Source: Campylobacter coli
GTDB taxonomy: Bacteria > Campylobacterota > Campylobacteria > Campylobacterales > Campylobacteraceae
DNA length: 64,000 nucleotides
Assembly: GCA_039516895.1 (NCBI GenBank)
Contig: CP154437.1
Coordinates: 1,364,001 to 1,428,000 of the forward strand
Direction: 5' to 3'
Made by a program: the position numbers and the translations under genes. The notes beneath the pieces were generated by a model. That model had not been told where the DNA came from, did not search any database, and was given only the letters and a program-made list of their open reading frames with translations. Shown here in pieces: positions 9,532-23,236 of the stretch. Numbering within the stretch: the first letter of the stretch is position 1; each line of letters begins with the position of its first letter.

Positions 9532-9856
9532 TTGTTATTTAAATATTCTTTGAAAGATTTAACTTAAGAATAAAGCTTTTATTTTTTATTCTATTTTTTT
9601 ATTTTTTTGCTTTTCTTCTATTCTTTTTTATTTCTTTTGCTTTATATTCTTTTATTTTTTAAATCTTATCTTTCATCTTATCAATGAATAAAATCTTTAT
9701 TCTCTTTGATAAGCTTTTATTTTAGAATACTTAAAAAACAATGTTAAGAGCAAGTTCTAATATAAACCCTACTTGCAAGATTTCCATATCACTTTGAATG
9801 ATTATTGTTATTCAAAGCTTTACTAAAAACCTTAACAAGGAAGTGATGCTTTATTA
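9532..9856 (-). other. 23S-5S spacer
   Basis: This 325 bp spacer contains no tRNA. On the plus strand 9575-9665 is almost all pyrimidine, so the rRNA transcript is purine-rich here. A short stem pairs CTTATCA near 9678 with TGATAAG near 9708. The base next to 23S (9824-9849) forms half of the 23S processing stem. Confidence 0.7.
9824..9849 (-). other. 23S processing stem, 3' arm
   Basis: These 26 bases are the reverse complement of 12954-12979 with a single mismatch. The two arms bracket 23S, so the precursor RNA can form the long helix that RNase III normally cuts to release pre-23S. The role is known for rRNA operons in general. The pairing is seen directly. Confidence 0.8.
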
Positions 9857-12763
<2,907 letters not shown>

Positions 12764-12953
12764 TTTTTACCTTCTTTAGCGTCAAGGCAAAGCCTTGACT
12801 AAGAAGCAAGCTAAAGGCCTACCCCGCCAACCTAAAAGATATTAGGCTGATAAAGTAAGTTAAAGACTAGTAGTCTTTCTTGCTTCTTCTGCTAAGAATA
12901 TGCATAAAAGTTAGATATAATCTAACTTCTACCTTTTTTATTGATTCTAAAAC

Positions 12954-12979
12954 GCATCACTTCCTTGTTAAAGTTTTTA
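12954..12979 (-). other. 23S processing stem, 5' arm
   Basis: Pairs with 9824-9849 over 26 bases with one mismatch. It lies about 190 bases before the 23S 5' end and would form the pre-23S helix. Confidence 0.8.
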
Positions 12980-13243
12980 TGATAAGACTTCATTATCTTA
13001 AGACGGAAAGCATTCAAACACTTAATATAAATACTAAAATTCAATTAATATTTAAACCAAGTCGTGAGTTTGAAACTTATCTTTAATTTATAAACTTTAG
13101 ATCTAATATTCTCTTTATTATAAAAAATAAAGATAGTTAAAAGATATAAGTAAAACCAAAGAAAAGATAATTGGGTTTTATCCTTTAACAAGTCCTGTAA
13201 AATTGTTTTTATTAAAACTTGCTTGTGACTCTTAACAATGATA

Positions 13244-13256
13244 ATTATAAAGAACA
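13244..13256 (-). promoter_or_regulatory. boxA-like antitermination element before 23S
   Basis: The minus strand reads TGTTCTTTATAAT. This resembles the E. coli rrn boxA (TGCTCTTTAACA), which recruits NusB-NusE so that RNA polymerase resists Rho in untranslated rRNA. A near-identical element precedes 16S. nusB itself is near the right end of this window. Confidence 0.65.
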
Positions 13257-13380
13257 TTTAGGTTTAAAACCTAAAGGAAGTATATGATATATCAAAGTAT
13301 ATTTATAAAATATATACTTGCTTTAGATTTTAAAACTTGATTTCAAATCTTGTTTTTATCTTTTAAGATTGATATTTCTA

Positions 13381-13457
13381 TGGTGGGCCTAACAAGACTT
13401 GAACTTGTGACCTCACCCTTATCAGGGGTGCACTCTAACCAGCTGAGCTATAGGCCC
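13381..13457 (-). tRNA. tRNA-Ile (GAT)
   Basis: The 77-base minus-strand sequence starts GGGCCTATAGCTCAG and ends with an encoded CCA. The anticodon loop contains CTGATAA, giving anticodon GAT. The T-arm reads GTTCAAGTC. It sits between 23S and tRNA-Ala, as expected for a Campylobacter rrn operon. Confidence 0.97.
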
Positions 13458-13464
13458 TTAATAA

Positions 13465-13540
13465 TGGTGGAGAATAGCGGGATCGAACCGCTGACCTCCT
13501 GCGTGCAAAGCAGGCGCTCTCCCAGCTGAGCTAATTCCCC
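13465..13540 (-). tRNA. tRNA-Ala (TGC)
   Basis: The 76-base minus-strand sequence starts GGGGAATTAGCTCAG and ends with an encoded CCA. The anticodon loop CTTTGCACG gives anticodon TGC. The T-arm reads GTTCGATC. It is the first tRNA after 16S. Confidence 0.97.
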
Positions 13541-13561
13541 ATAAACAATTAGCTTTATCAT

Positions 13562-13594
13562 CAATCTTTGAAATCTAAACAAGAATCAATTGAG
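13562..13594 (-). other. 16S processing stem, 3' arm
   Basis: Positions 13562-13579 are the exact reverse complement of 15297-15314 (18 bp). Positions 13587-13594 pair with 15281-15288, with one G-U pair. The arms flank 16S and would form the pre-16S helix cut by RNase III. Confidence 0.8.
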
Positions 13595-13638
13595 TTTATA
13601 ATGAAGTAATAGTTGTGAGACTTATTACTTTGTACTCT

Positions 13639-15152
<1,514 letters not shown>

Positions 15153-15280
15153 AAATTATAGATAGTTTAATCTTTTTCTTCAAAGAAAAAGTAATGAAGA
15201 TTAAAAATAAAAACTTTTAATCTTTAAATATTTAGATTGAATAGATTTTACATAATTGCTTATGCCTAAATCTTTTCTGG

Positions 15281-15314
15281 CTCAATCGATCACTTATTTA
15301 GATTTCAAAGATTG
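15281..15314 (-). other. 16S processing stem, 5' arm
   Basis: Pairs with 13562-13594: 18 perfect base pairs plus an 8-base second segment. It lies about 130-160 bases before 16S. Confidence 0.8.
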
Positions 15315-15342
15315 ACTAATAAGATTTGAAATAACAATATTA

Positions 15343-15355
15343 ATTTTAAAGAACA
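15343..15355 (-). promoter_or_regulatory. boxA-like antitermination element in the 16S leader
   Basis: The minus strand reads TGTTCTTTAAAAT, close to the E. coli boxA consensus and to the copy before 23S. Having it in both leader and spacer fits the standard rrn antitermination layout. Confidence 0.65.
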
Positions 15356-15580
15356 AAAACAAAAAATCATTTATTGTTTATAAATAAAGTTTAGTAATAA
15401 TAAAGTTTTATAAACTTGAATTGATTTGACTAGGATTAAAATTAATTTAAAACTAGAAACAAGGGTTTACAAAATCTTCATTTAGCTTTATAAACTTTAG
15501 TTTATAATTTAAAGATTTTAAAGTCCTTTTTTGAAAAAGGAAATGAAAGTATAACTAATTAAGCTTAAAGGAGGATTAAA

Positions 15581-15602
15581 TAAGGCTAGAAATTTAGCCT
15601 TA
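15581..15602 (-). terminator. Hairpin after the chemoreceptor gene
   Basis: A perfect 8 bp stem TAAGGCTA/TAGCCTTA with a 6-base loop lies 27 bases past the stop codon. The U-run on the minus strand is short (TTTAAT), so it may be a weak terminator that keeps chemoreceptor transcripts out of the rrn operon. Confidence 0.55.
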
Positions 15603-15628
15603 TTTTAAAAAATTTTTGGAAATGGGTG

Positions 15629-17266
15629 TTAGAGTTTAAAAATAGTTATTTCAGCTTGAAGATTATCTGAAATATTTTTTAGTTCTTTCATTGCATTTTT
15701 ATTTTCACTGACAGCTTGTTGGGTTTTGGAAGAAATATCTGCTACTGTTATAATTTTTTCTTCAATTTCTTCCATTAATTTTACTTGAGCGGCCACTTCT
15801 TGATTTACCTCTTGTGCTTTAAAAAGGCTATCATTGGCCTGTTTATAGATTAAATCTACGCTATCTCTTACCTCTTCGCTTAAGCTTTTACCTTGAGAAA
15901 TCAATGGTATTGACTCTTCTATAACGCCTACTGTTGCTATTGTTTCTTCTTGAATTTGTTTGTTAATCATAGCAATTTGATCTGTTGCTCCACCTGTTTT
16001 TTCAGCCAATTTGCGAATTTCATCAGCAACAACAGCAAAGCCTCTACCTACATCTCCTGCTCTAGCAGCTTCTATAGCTGCATTTAGAGCAAGTAAATTG
16101 GTTTGATCTGTAATCTCACTAATAAGCTCTGTACTTGTTCCTATATTCTTAGCATGTTCACTTAGCAAAGCAATTTGCTGAGAAACTCTAGAAGAATTGC
16201 TTGCTATGTATTCCATTTGAGAAGCTGTATCCTCGGCATGCTTTTTGTTGTTCTGACAAACTTGAGTAGTATTTTTTGAATTTTCTTCTGTTTCTAGGGC
16301 CATTTTGGAAACATTTTGTGTTTTTTGACTGATTTCTCGAATTTTAAGAGCAGATTCTCTAGAAGTTTCACCTTGAAAAATCACTGCCTTTTCAGTTTTG
16401 CTTATACGATCTACCACTAGATCAGCTTTGTGGTTTAGCTCATTAGAAATAGTAATCATTTTTTGAACTATATTTCGCAATTGATCTTGCATTCTAGAAA
16501 TAGAATAAAGTATACTTTGCTTATATTCTGTATGAATTTGCTGTGTTAAGTTTCCATTAGCTACCTCGGTGATAATTCTATTTACATCTCTTGGTTCGCC
16601 ACCTACGGATTTTTTAATATATCTTACTATTAAATAAGCAATAATTATAGAAATAATTAAAGCAATTATAATGATACTCATCATGATAAATTGAAAGGAT
16701 TTACTTTCTAAAAGCGCTATTTGAGTTAATTCTTGATTATCTAATTCTTGATAATCAATCAATTTATTAGTCTGTGCTAGCCATAAAATAAATTCCGGTC
16801 TAGCAAAGTCCAAAACCATCTTAGTTGCTGATTGAATATCATTTTTCTTTACCACTGTGTCAATAATCTTTTGATAAATTTGCACGGTATTTTTCTTAGT
16901 TTTTGCAATATCTTCCATCATAGAGCGCACATTTGAATCGCCTCCACCCTTAGCTATAATATCGTTTAAAATAAGTTCGGCTTCTTCATAATCTTTTTCC
17001 AATTTTTGTATTTGCGCTAAAGTTTTTCTTAAGTCTTCTTGATCTTGTGCTAAAACAACATCTCGAATTAAAATCGATCTATCATGAATACTTCCCCTAA
17101 AATTAATTGCTTGACGAGAAATCAAAGCGTTTTCTCCTGTTGCTGTTGTGAGAGTTTTATCTAAAAAATTCACTTTAGCTATCGAAAAAATAGCTATAAA
17201 CAGCATAATAAAAATAATCAAAGCAAAACTTAAATACAATCTTGCTGAAATTCCCAATCGATTCAT
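15629..17266 (-). CDS. Methyl-accepting chemotaxis protein (transducer-like)
   Basis: A transmembrane chemoreceptor that would signal to CheA/CheW. From the chosen ATG (545 residues) it has a membrane helix at about 8-33, a periplasmic ligand domain to about 185 that looks all-helical (four-helix-bundle type), a second membrane helix at about 190-215, a HAMP segment, and the signalling coiled coil with the highly conserved tip near 380-424 ([19 protein letters not shown]). I chose the inner ATG because AAGGGG lies 6 bases before it. No CheR-tethering pentapeptide ends the protein. The ligand is unknown. I do not recall a C. jejuni receptor at this place. Confidence 0.92.
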   Translation of the reverse strand: MNRLGISARLYLSFALIIFIMLFIAIFSIAKVNFLDKTLTTATGENALISRQAINFRGSIHDRSILIRDVVLAQDQEDLRKTLAQIQKLEKDYEEAELILNDIIAKGGGDSNVRSMMEDIAKTKKNTVQIYQKIIDTVVKKNDIQSATKMVLDFARPEFILWLAQTNKLIDYQELDNQELTQIALLESKSFQFIMMSIIIIALIISIIIAYLIVRYIKKSVGGEPRDVNRIITEVANGNLTQQIHTEYKQSILYSISRMQDQLRNIVQKMITISNELNHKADLVVDRISKTEKAVIFQGETSRESALKIREISQKTQNVSKMALETEENSKNTTQVCQNNKKHAEDTASQMEYIASNSSRVSQQIALLSEHAKNIGTSTELISEITDQTNLLALNAAIEAARAGDVGRGFAVVADEIRKLAEKTGGATDQIAMINKQIQEETIATVGVIEESIPLISQGKSLSEEVRDSVDLIYKQANDSLFKAQEVNQEVAAQVKLMEEIEEKIITVADISSKTQQAVSENKNAMKELKNISDNLQAEITIFKL

Positions 17267-17334
17267 TGTTTTCCCCTTTTTATTTAATATTTGCATTCAA
17301 ATTATAGCAAAATTTATATAAAAATTAAAGTATT

Positions 17335-18102
17335 CTAAATTTTAGAACATTGAGAAGTTGTACCATTTATCATTATCATTTGCTTGTTAAAATCTTGAAA
17401 TTTAGGTATGTAAGCAAAACCACTAAGCGGATTGACTATAATGCAAATTTGATTTGCTTGTATTGAGCTTAAGCGTATGATACAGTCTTGATTGGTTTTA
17501 GCTAAATTTTTATCATAAATACCTTGAGAAGTTCGTAAAGGAGAATATAATCTTCCTTTTTCGTCAAAAATTATCTTTGTAGAACCCCTGCACGAACCTC
17601 TAAATTCTACTTTTTTTATGCCAAATTTTTTAAAAATATTAAATCTTTGCGTAGTCTTGTTATCACTCTTATCAATGACTCCACTTTGTCCTGAATTCAT
17701 TAATTTTTTAGGGTTTATGATATCTACAGCAATTTCACGGTCGATATTGATTTCAGTTTTCCCTAAATTAGCATTTCCATCGCCATTTTTATCTAAAAAT
17801 ATTGTATAGGTTTGCTCATAATTTGTTGCTGCTGAATTGATAAAATATAATTGCCATCTGCTTTTATACCACTCTCTTTTTGCCACTGCTAATTCCAAAT
17901 CCCTAAAGCTCTCTTGAATCATCGCTAAAGATCTTACATAGCGTATGTCATTAAGAATTTGTTTTGCGCCTTGCATCAATCTATCTTGCTTTAGATTGAT
18001 TTGTGCTATGGAAATCACAAGGGCTAAAATTAAAACGACCAAAACTAGCTCAAAAAGCGTAAAAGCATCGCTAGTATCTTTGAATTTGATAAATTTTTTC
18101 AA
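17335..18102 (-). CDS. Pilin-like protein with prepilin N-terminal methylation motif
   Basis: The first 45 residues form a type IV prepilin signal: a short basic leader, then FTLFELVLVV with the conserved glutamate at position 5 after the cut site, then a hydrophobic helix. The residue before the cut is Ala instead of the usual Gly. The rest (255 residues total) looks secreted and has four Cys in its second half. Type II-like pseudopilins serve DNA uptake in Campylobacter (the Cts system), so a role there is possible but not shown. The start is TTG with AGGA just upstream, inside the end of the preceding gene (32 bp overlap). Confidence 0.7.
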   Translation of the reverse strand: MKKFIKFKDTSDAFTLFELVLVVLILALVISIAQINLKQDRLMQGAKQILNDIRYVRSLAMIQESFRDLELAVAKREWYKSRWQLYFINSAATNYEQTYTIFLDKNGDGNANLGKTEINIDREIAVDIINPKKLMNSGQSGVIDKSDNKTTQRFNIFKKFGIKKVEFRGSCRGSTKIIFDEKGRLYSPLRTSQGIYDKNLAKTNQDCIIRLSSIQANQICIIVNPLSGFAYIPKFQDFNKQMIMINGTTSQCSKI

Positions 18103-19294
18103 ATTTTCCTAGCTTTATTATAATATTTTTTTTATTTTTATCAAGTTGTTCTTTATTTTTAATGCTTTTTAGATAAAAAGTATTACTATCTTTAATACCA
18201 TAGAATCTTAATCTTGGCTGCAAAGATGTGCCGACTCTTAATTCAAAAATTTCTTGTTTTTTAAGCTCTTTACTTAATTCTTTGGCAAGGTGATAATTGT
18301 TGGCAAAATTATATTTTGGATCAGAAACAAAATAATACAAAATTTGATTTCCTATGATAACAAAATAACAAAATAGTAAAAAAATGATAGAACATTCTAT
18401 AAAAATTTTATATCTTAACCTAAATTGTGGTAAACGCACCCTATAACTTGCCATCAAGGTTTTGATAAGTAATGGCGTACAGATCACGCAAAAAGGTAAA
18501 AAATCCTCCAAGTAAAGCTTTTGCCTTAAAGAAAGCAAAGAGCAAAAAATAAAGGTTACGCTCATTAAAAACCATAGTAAACTTTTTTGCTCTTTAAAAG
18601 TTAAACGATAAACCACATAAAAAAAATAAATAAAAACAAGCGGCGAAAAACAAGCAGCGAAAATTCCTAAAGTATCTAAGAAATATCCCCTTGGACGCCC
18701 ACCCGTATCAAAACCATAAAAACTTATACTCAAGCCAAAAAGCACAAGAGCCAAAGTCAATAAAAAAGAATTTCTTTTATAAATTCCAAAAAAGAAAAAG
18801 GTTAAAAATAAAATATTAAAAGACTTATCTATAAATAAAGCTAAAATCAAAAGCGGATAAAAAATCCATTTTTTTTCATATTCATACGCACAAATTATAG
18901 CTAGTGTTAAAAAAATCACTATAGAAGCTTCATTTACCAACAAAGCACTTGCAACAGTACCTGGCAACAAGACAAAAAGTAGAAGAGCTAAAAGACTATC
19001 AAAATGAGTTTTTGTATATTTTAAAGCCAAAATATAAAGCAGAATACAACTTAAAAAATGAAAAAATAAAATAGGAATTCTCAAGCCAAAGTCGTTTTGT
19101 CCAAAAACAAAAGTTCCAAAATGTGTAAGATAATAAAGCAAACTATGATTCAAAAAAAGAAAATTGCCTTTATCTTCAAAATAAATCTTAGCCTCATCTG
19201 TGCTTATACTAAGGGTTGAAATTCCATAAAGTAGAGCCAATAAATCAAAAGCAAGTAAAAGAATAATAAGCTTATAATTTTTGATTTTTTCCAT
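18071..19294 (-). CDS. Polytopic membrane protein, probable PMT/ArnT-type glycosyltransferase
   Basis: The 407-residue protein has about ten membrane helices and a soluble C-terminus. The first loop after helix 1 contains SISTDEAKIYF, and an Asp-Glu pair there is typical of lipid-linked sugar transferases of the GT39/ArnT/PMT type (GT-C fold). The length is short for ArnT. Substrate and donor cannot be told. It overlaps the pilin-like gene by 32 bp, so the two are co-transcribed. Its position corresponds to Cj0430. Confidence 0.6.
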   Translation of the reverse strand: MEKIKNYKLIILLLAFDLLALLYGISTLSISTDEAKIYFEDKGNFLFLNHSLLYYLTHFGTFVFGQNDFGLRIPILFFHFLSCILLYILALKYTKTHFDSLLALLLFVLLPGTVASALLVNEASIVIFLTLAIICAYEYEKKWIFYPLLILALFIDKSFNILFLTFFFFGIYKRNSFLLTLALVLFGLSISFYGFDTGGRPRGYFLDTLGIFAACFSPLVFIYFFYVVYRLTFKEQKSLLWFLMSVTFIFCSLLSLRQKLYLEDFLPFCVICTPLLIKTLMASYRVRLPQFRLRYKIFIECSIIFLLFCYFVIIGNQILYYFVSDPKYNFANNYHLAKELSKELKKQEIFELRVGTSLQPRLRFYGIKDSNTFYLKSIKNKEQLDKNKKNIIIKLGKFEKIYQIQRY

Positions 19295-19389
19295 AAATTT
19301 GATTTTACAAAATTAAACTTAAATATCAACCAATACAAATTGAAAAATACTTTTCAAAAATCAGTATCATTTAAAATGAACTTTTCTAT

Positions 19390-19416
19390 AAAAATGCCTA
19401 AAAATAGGCATTTTTA
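19390..19416. terminator. Terminator after tcuB
   Basis: An 11 bp stem (19390-19400 with 19405-19415) with loop AAAA and A/T-rich outer pairs lies just past the tcuB stop. It would end the tcuCAB transcript on the minus strand and has the shape of an intrinsic terminator in both directions. Confidence 0.85.
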
Positions 19417-19418
19417 TA

Positions 19419-20486
19419 TCAAATTTCTTCTTCGCTATTGTATTTTAAAAGAGCAATAAAACGATAAAACATATGAATGAATTTAGAATAAGGCATCATA
19501 ATAAAAAAAGCCAAAACACAACTTAAATGAAACCAAAGCGCATAAGATAAGAAAAAGCTGTGCTTTAAAAACATAAGTAAAATTCCTGTAAAACTCACCA
19601 AGAAAAGCATAAAAATAAAAGTATAATCCATACTCACACTTTGCTCATCAATGATATTTTTATCCGCTATACATTTTAAAACAAATAAACCTAAAGATCC
19701 TATACAAAGCATAATTCCACCCAAAATCCCAAAAATTTTAGGAAGCTGTGTGATATCATAAGGTGCTACCAAATTTAAAAAATGATGATAAATCGCACCC
19801 AAACATGTAGCTATAAAACAAAATAAAAAACCATAAGCTGTAAAATGATGAAATATTTTTCTTATATTTGAACGCTTTTCATTAGGATAAGTACAACCCT
19901 CATTTTTATGCCCACCAAGATATTTTAATGTCATTGCATCCTTGATACTTTGAACAAAAACTTTGAAATTTACATTTTGAATTTCAATGGCACGATAAAA
20001 TTTAATAATCCCGCCAAAAAGTGCGATACAAACCAGAAGGGAAACTATGCTAAAAACACTAACCATATATTCATATGAAACTACAGCAAAAAAGTTACCA
20101 TTTGTGCTTTCGCCATCATAAGAACTAGCACTCCAAAAACCAAAAAATAGACATAAAATTAAAACTATAGTTGTTAAAACCGCATTTTTTCTAAATGCAC
20201 TTCCTAAAAAATTTGGAAAAGAGTATTTTTCATAGCTATATTGTCTAAGTGCAGCAAATTGCTTAGGAATGGAAACATTAAATTCATGCGGGGGCGCGTA
20301 TTGGCAATCATAAAAACATTCTGAACACTGATGGCATAAATTTGCTAAATAATCCATATCTGTTAAAGAAAATTCACGCTTTTTTTCCATTGCTGGAAAA
20401 ACTGCACAAAGTCCTTCACAATAACGACAAGAATTGCATATAATGCAAGATTTATTTGCATCTTCATAAATTTTTGTAATTTTCAT
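19419..20486 (-). CDS. tcuB: TcuB/CitB-type membrane Fe-S and heme protein
   Basis: TcuB re-oxidises the flavin of TcuA and passes electrons to the quinone pool. The N-terminus holds two cysteine clusters for Fe-S centres: C14, C17, C20, C23, C27 and C51, C54, C57, C61. The remaining 260 residues have about six membrane helices with histidines that could bind heme b. The start ATG overlaps the tcuA stop (ATGA). The protein matches the TcuB family in length (355) and architecture. Confidence 0.88.
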   Translation of the reverse strand: MKITKIYEDANKSCIICNSCRYCEGLCAVFPAMEKKREFSLTDMDYLANLCHQCSECFYDCQYAPPHEFNVSIPKQFAALRQYSYEKYSFPNFLGSAFRKNAVLTTIVLILCLFFGFWSASSYDGESTNGNFFAVVSYEYMVSVFSIVSLLVCIALFGGIIKFYRAIEIQNVNFKVFVQSIKDAMTLKYLGGHKNEGCTYPNEKRSNIRKIFHHFTAYGFLFCFIATCLGAIYHHFLNLVAPYDITQLPKIFGILGGIMLCIGSLGLFVLKCIADKNIIDEQSVSMDYTFIFMLFLVSFTGILLMFLKHSFFLSYALWFHLSCVLAFFIMMPYSKFIHMFYRFIALLKYNSEEEI

Positions 20487-21880
20487 TTTACTTCCTTTAT
20501 TAAATCATACGCATTTTCACCAGCCAAACGCCCAAAAACACTTCCTATACTCATACCAAAACCCGCGACATAACCTTGAGTTAGAATATTGCCCGCCATG
20601 ATTTCACCGGCAGCAAAAACATTTTTAAAAAGTTCGCCATCATCTTGATAAACTCTTGCATTTTTATCCACTTTTACCCCCATATAAGTAAAAGTAACAC
20701 CTGGACGCAAAGGATAGCAGTAAAAAGGCGGAGTATTAATCTTTAAAGCCCAATGTGTTTTTTCTATCTTCAAACCTTGTGTATAGCAATTATCTTGTAT
20801 AGTGTGATTAAACTCACCCTCTACAACGCTTTGATTATACTCATCAAGTGTCGCCTTTAAAGCTTTTGGGTCTAAATTTATCTTGATTGCTAAATCTTCA
20901 ATTGAATTTGCTACTATAGGCTCAAAAAGTGATGGCATATAACATTTTTGCACCTTAGAATCTGTGATTGAATAAGCAATCTGATCTTCCTCATTTGCCA
21001 CCAAACGACCCCAAATTGCGTAACGCTTAGGCCAAAAATCCTCCCCTTCATCATAAAATCTTTGTGCTTTTTTATTAACCACTATACCCAAAGACACGCA
21101 ATCAACCCTTGAAGCAATGCCTCCATCATATTTTGGAGTCCTTGCATCAATAGCAACCATATGTCCTTGTGTAGGATCTCCTATAATTTGAGCATGATTT
21201 TTTTGCAAAGCCCTTAGCATTTTACCTTGATTAAAGCGTGTACCACGGATAATAAAATTTCTTGCCTTTTCTCCCCAAGCTTCTTCGAGCCATTCTAAAT
21301 TTGACTCAAAACCACCACTTGCAACAATCACTGCCTTTGCTTTGAATTTTAATTCTTTATTTTGTTTTTTGTCTAAAACTAAAATTTCTTTACACCAACC
21401 CTCATCTATAACCAAATCTAAAGCTTCAAATTCATAAAAAATTTCAATGCCTAAATTTTGAGCTGTATTAAAATAAGCATTCACCAAAGATTTTCCACCA
21501 CCTAGAAAAAAAGCATTTGTTCGTCCTAAATGCAAAGTTCCACGCATCGAAGGCTGAAAGCGAACTCCGTATTTTTTTGCAAATTCTACAGCTTGTGGAG
21601 TATGAGAGATAACAAAACGTGCATATTCTTCATTGGTTTGCCCTTTAGTTACCTTAAAAACATCTTCAAAAAATTCATCTTCACTATAACTTTCAACCAA
21701 AACATCCGTAGGAGCGTCATGCATCGAGCGTAAATTTCTCGTATGTTGTGAATTCCCACCCCTCCACTCTTTTGGAGAGCTTTCCAAAAGAGCTATTTTA
21801 ACATTTCCTTTACTAGCAGCTGATATTGCAGCACAAAGTGCTGCATTTCCCCCTCCTATAACTACTATATCAAATTCCAT
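20483..21880 (-). CDS. tcuA: FAD-dependent tricarballylate dehydrogenase
   Basis: TcuA oxidises tricarballylate to cis-aconitate in Salmonella. This protein (465 residues from the inner ATG, which has AAGGAGAG before it) has the FAD dinucleotide site VVIGGGNAAL at the N-terminus, RGGNSQHTRNL near 45, ASGGFESN near 200 and the family C-terminal segment around LRPGVTFTYMGV and TQGYVAGFGMSIGS. It belongs to the fumarate reductase/succinate dehydrogenase flavoprotein superfamily. Neighbours tcuB and tcuC support the call. The true substrate in Campylobacter is untested. Confidence 0.87.
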   Translation of the reverse strand: MEFDIVVIGGGNAALCAAISAASKGNVKIALLESSPKEWRGGNSQHTRNLRSMHDAPTDVLVESYSEDEFFEDVFKVTKGQTNEEYARFVISHTPQAVEFAKKYGVRFQPSMRGTLHLGRTNAFFLGGGKSLVNAYFNTAQNLGIEIFYEFEALDLVIDEGWCKEILVLDKKQNKELKFKAKAVIVASGGFESNLEWLEEAWGEKARNFIIRGTRFNQGKMLRALQKNHAQIIGDPTQGHMVAIDARTPKYDGGIASRVDCVSLGIVVNKKAQRFYDEGEDFWPKRYAIWGRLVANEEDQIAYSITDSKVQKCYMPSLFEPIVANSIEDLAIKINLDPKALKATLDEYNQSVVEGEFNHTIQDNCYTQGLKIEKTHWALKINTPPFYCYPLRPGVTFTYMGVKVDKNARVYQDDGELFKNVFAAGEIMAGNILTQGYVAGFGMSIGSVFGRLAGENAYDLIKEVK

Positions 21881-21881
21881 T

Positions 21882-23174
21882 TCACTCTCCTTTTTGCTGT
21901 CTTTCATAAATTCCGCCCTTTTTAAATATCACTAAAGAAGCAATTAAAGAACAAAGTGCCGCAAAAGTCAACCAAAATGCAGGTGAAGCAGGATTATCAG
22001 TTTTTTCTATTAAATAAGTTGAAATCGCTGGAGTAAAGCCTCCAAAAATTGCCACCGCTATAGAATAAGAAAAAGAAAAACCTAAGGCTTTTACATTTTT
22101 TGGCATAATTTCAGATAATGATACAACCATAGCTCCATTGTAAGCACCAAAAATAAAACTAAACCATAATTCAACTATAACCAAATTAGTAAAAGAGATA
22201 TTATTGGTTAAGAAATTTAACATAGGATAAGCACTAATCACACCTAAAAAAGTTACAGTCAATAAAATAGGCTTTCTTCCTATCCTATCTCCTATATATC
22301 CTGAAAAAGGTAACCAAAAAGTATTGCTAACACCTATAATGGTAGTAATTGCAAAACTTTCAAGCTTACTAAAATGAAGTTCCTTATTAGCAAAAGTTGG
22401 AGTATAAGCTGTAATAAAGTAAAAAGTTACCGTTGTCATCATTACAAACATAATTCCAAAAAATACAATAGGTATATTTTGTCTTATGCTTTGAAATATT
22501 GCTCCTAAGGTTTTTGGCGCTTGATGAATTTTAGCTTTAAATTCAGGAGTTTCATCCAAAGTTCTTCTTATATAAAAAATATAAGGTACAACCAAACAAC
22601 CGATAATAAAAGGAATTCTCCATCCCCAAGCTTGCATAAGTGCATCTCCTACAAGATAATGCAAAAGCACACCTAAAGCACCTGCAAAAACAGTGGCTAC
22701 TTGCTGGGAACCACTTTGCCAAGACACATAAAAACCACGCAAATGCTTTGGAGCAATCTCGGCTAAATAAATACTTGCTCCTCCTACCTCAGCACCTGCA
22801 CTAAAACCTTGTAAAAGTCTTCCAATCACTACGATAATAGGAGCTAAAATTCCTATACTCTCATAACTAGGACAACAGGCTATACTTAAAGTTCCTAAAG
22901 CCATGATGCCTAAAGTTAAAACAAGTCCTTTTTTTCTACCATACTTATCCATATAAGATCCAAGAACAATAGCTCCAATAGGACGCATCAAAAATCCCAC
23001 ACCAAATGCCATAAAACTTTGCATTAAAGAAATGAACTCATTTTCAGCTGGAAAAAATACTTTAGCAATAAAAGCAGCATAAAAACCATAAACTGCGAAA
23101 TCATACATTTCTAAAAAATTACCACTAGCCACACTAAAAATGGTTTTAGCATCACTTTTAGACCTTGTTGCCAT
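21882..23174 (-). CDS. tcuC: Tricarballylate/citrate-type proton symporter (MFS, MHS family)
   Basis: The 430-residue protein has twelve predicted membrane helices and the metabolite:H+ symporter signatures: NFLEMYDFAVYGF at the N-terminus, MDKYGRKKGL in loop 2-3, and GRLLQGFSAGAEVGGA in helix 4-5. This group includes CitA and TcuC. It is the first gene of tcuCAB: its TGA is one base from the tcuA ATG. GGAGG lies 4 bases before its start. A TATAAT box and a candidate operator lie upstream. Confidence 0.87.
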   Translation of the reverse strand: MATRSKSDAKTIFSVASGNFLEMYDFAVYGFYAAFIAKVFFPAENEFISLMQSFMAFGVGFLMRPIGAIVLGSYMDKYGRKKGLVLTLGIMALGTLSIACCPSYESIGILAPIIVVIGRLLQGFSAGAEVGGASIYLAEIAPKHLRGFYVSWQSGSQQVATVFAGALGVLLHYLVGDALMQAWGWRIPFIIGCLVVPYIFYIRRTLDETPEFKAKIHQAPKTLGAIFQSIRQNIPIVFFGIMFVMMTTVTFYFITAYTPTFANKELHFSKLESFAITTIIGVSNTFWLPFSGYIGDRIGRKPILLTVTFLGVISAYPMLNFLTNNISFTNLVIVELWFSFIFGAYNGAMVVSLSEIMPKNVKALGFSFSYSIAVAIFGGFTPAISTYLIEKTDNPASPAFWLTFAALCSLIASLVIFKKGGIYERQQKGE

Positions 23175-23195
23175 GCAACCTCCTTTTTTCTTTTC

Positions 23196-23201
23196 ATTAT
23201 A
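23196..23201 (-). promoter_or_regulatory. -10 box of the tcuCAB promoter
   Basis: The minus strand reads TTTATAATG here, a perfect TATAAT about 22 bases before the tcuC ATG. A T-rich run lies upstream, as in Campylobacter sigma70 promoters, which often lack a -35 box. Confidence 0.6.
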
Positions 23202-23236
23202 AACTAGTTTTTGAAAAAAAATATACTAAAATATCT

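Larger units (their letters stand above)
12764..13380 (-). other. tRNA-Ile to 23S spacer
   Basis: The 617 bp spacer holds no credible gene. It contains a boxA-like element (13244-13256), the 5' arm of the 23S processing stem (12954-12979), and small hairpins: AGTTAGA/TCTAACT near 12909-12927, AAAGACTAGTAGTCTTT near 12863, and TCAAGGCAAAGCCTTGA near 12782. The hairpins probably shape the precursor RNA. Confidence 0.7.
15153..15628 (-). other. rrn leader and promoter region
   Basis: This 476 bp region between the chemoreceptor gene and 16S must hold the rrn promoters and leader. Candidate minus-strand -10 sequences are TATACT near 15548-15553 and several TATAAA runs. I cannot choose between them. 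The leader contains a boxA-like element (15343-15355), the 16S processing arm (15281-15314) and a small hairpin near 15171-15190. No protein gene is visible. Confidence 0.65.

Noticed and set aside
9341-9532. Minus-strand reading frame of 63 codons
   Set aside because: It covers the 5S rRNA gene and its flank. It has no homology that I can see and is a chance frame.
12880-13257. Two small frames in the 23S-tRNA spacer
   Set aside because: They have no good ribosome site, low-complexity AT-driven residues, and overlap processing stem and boxA.
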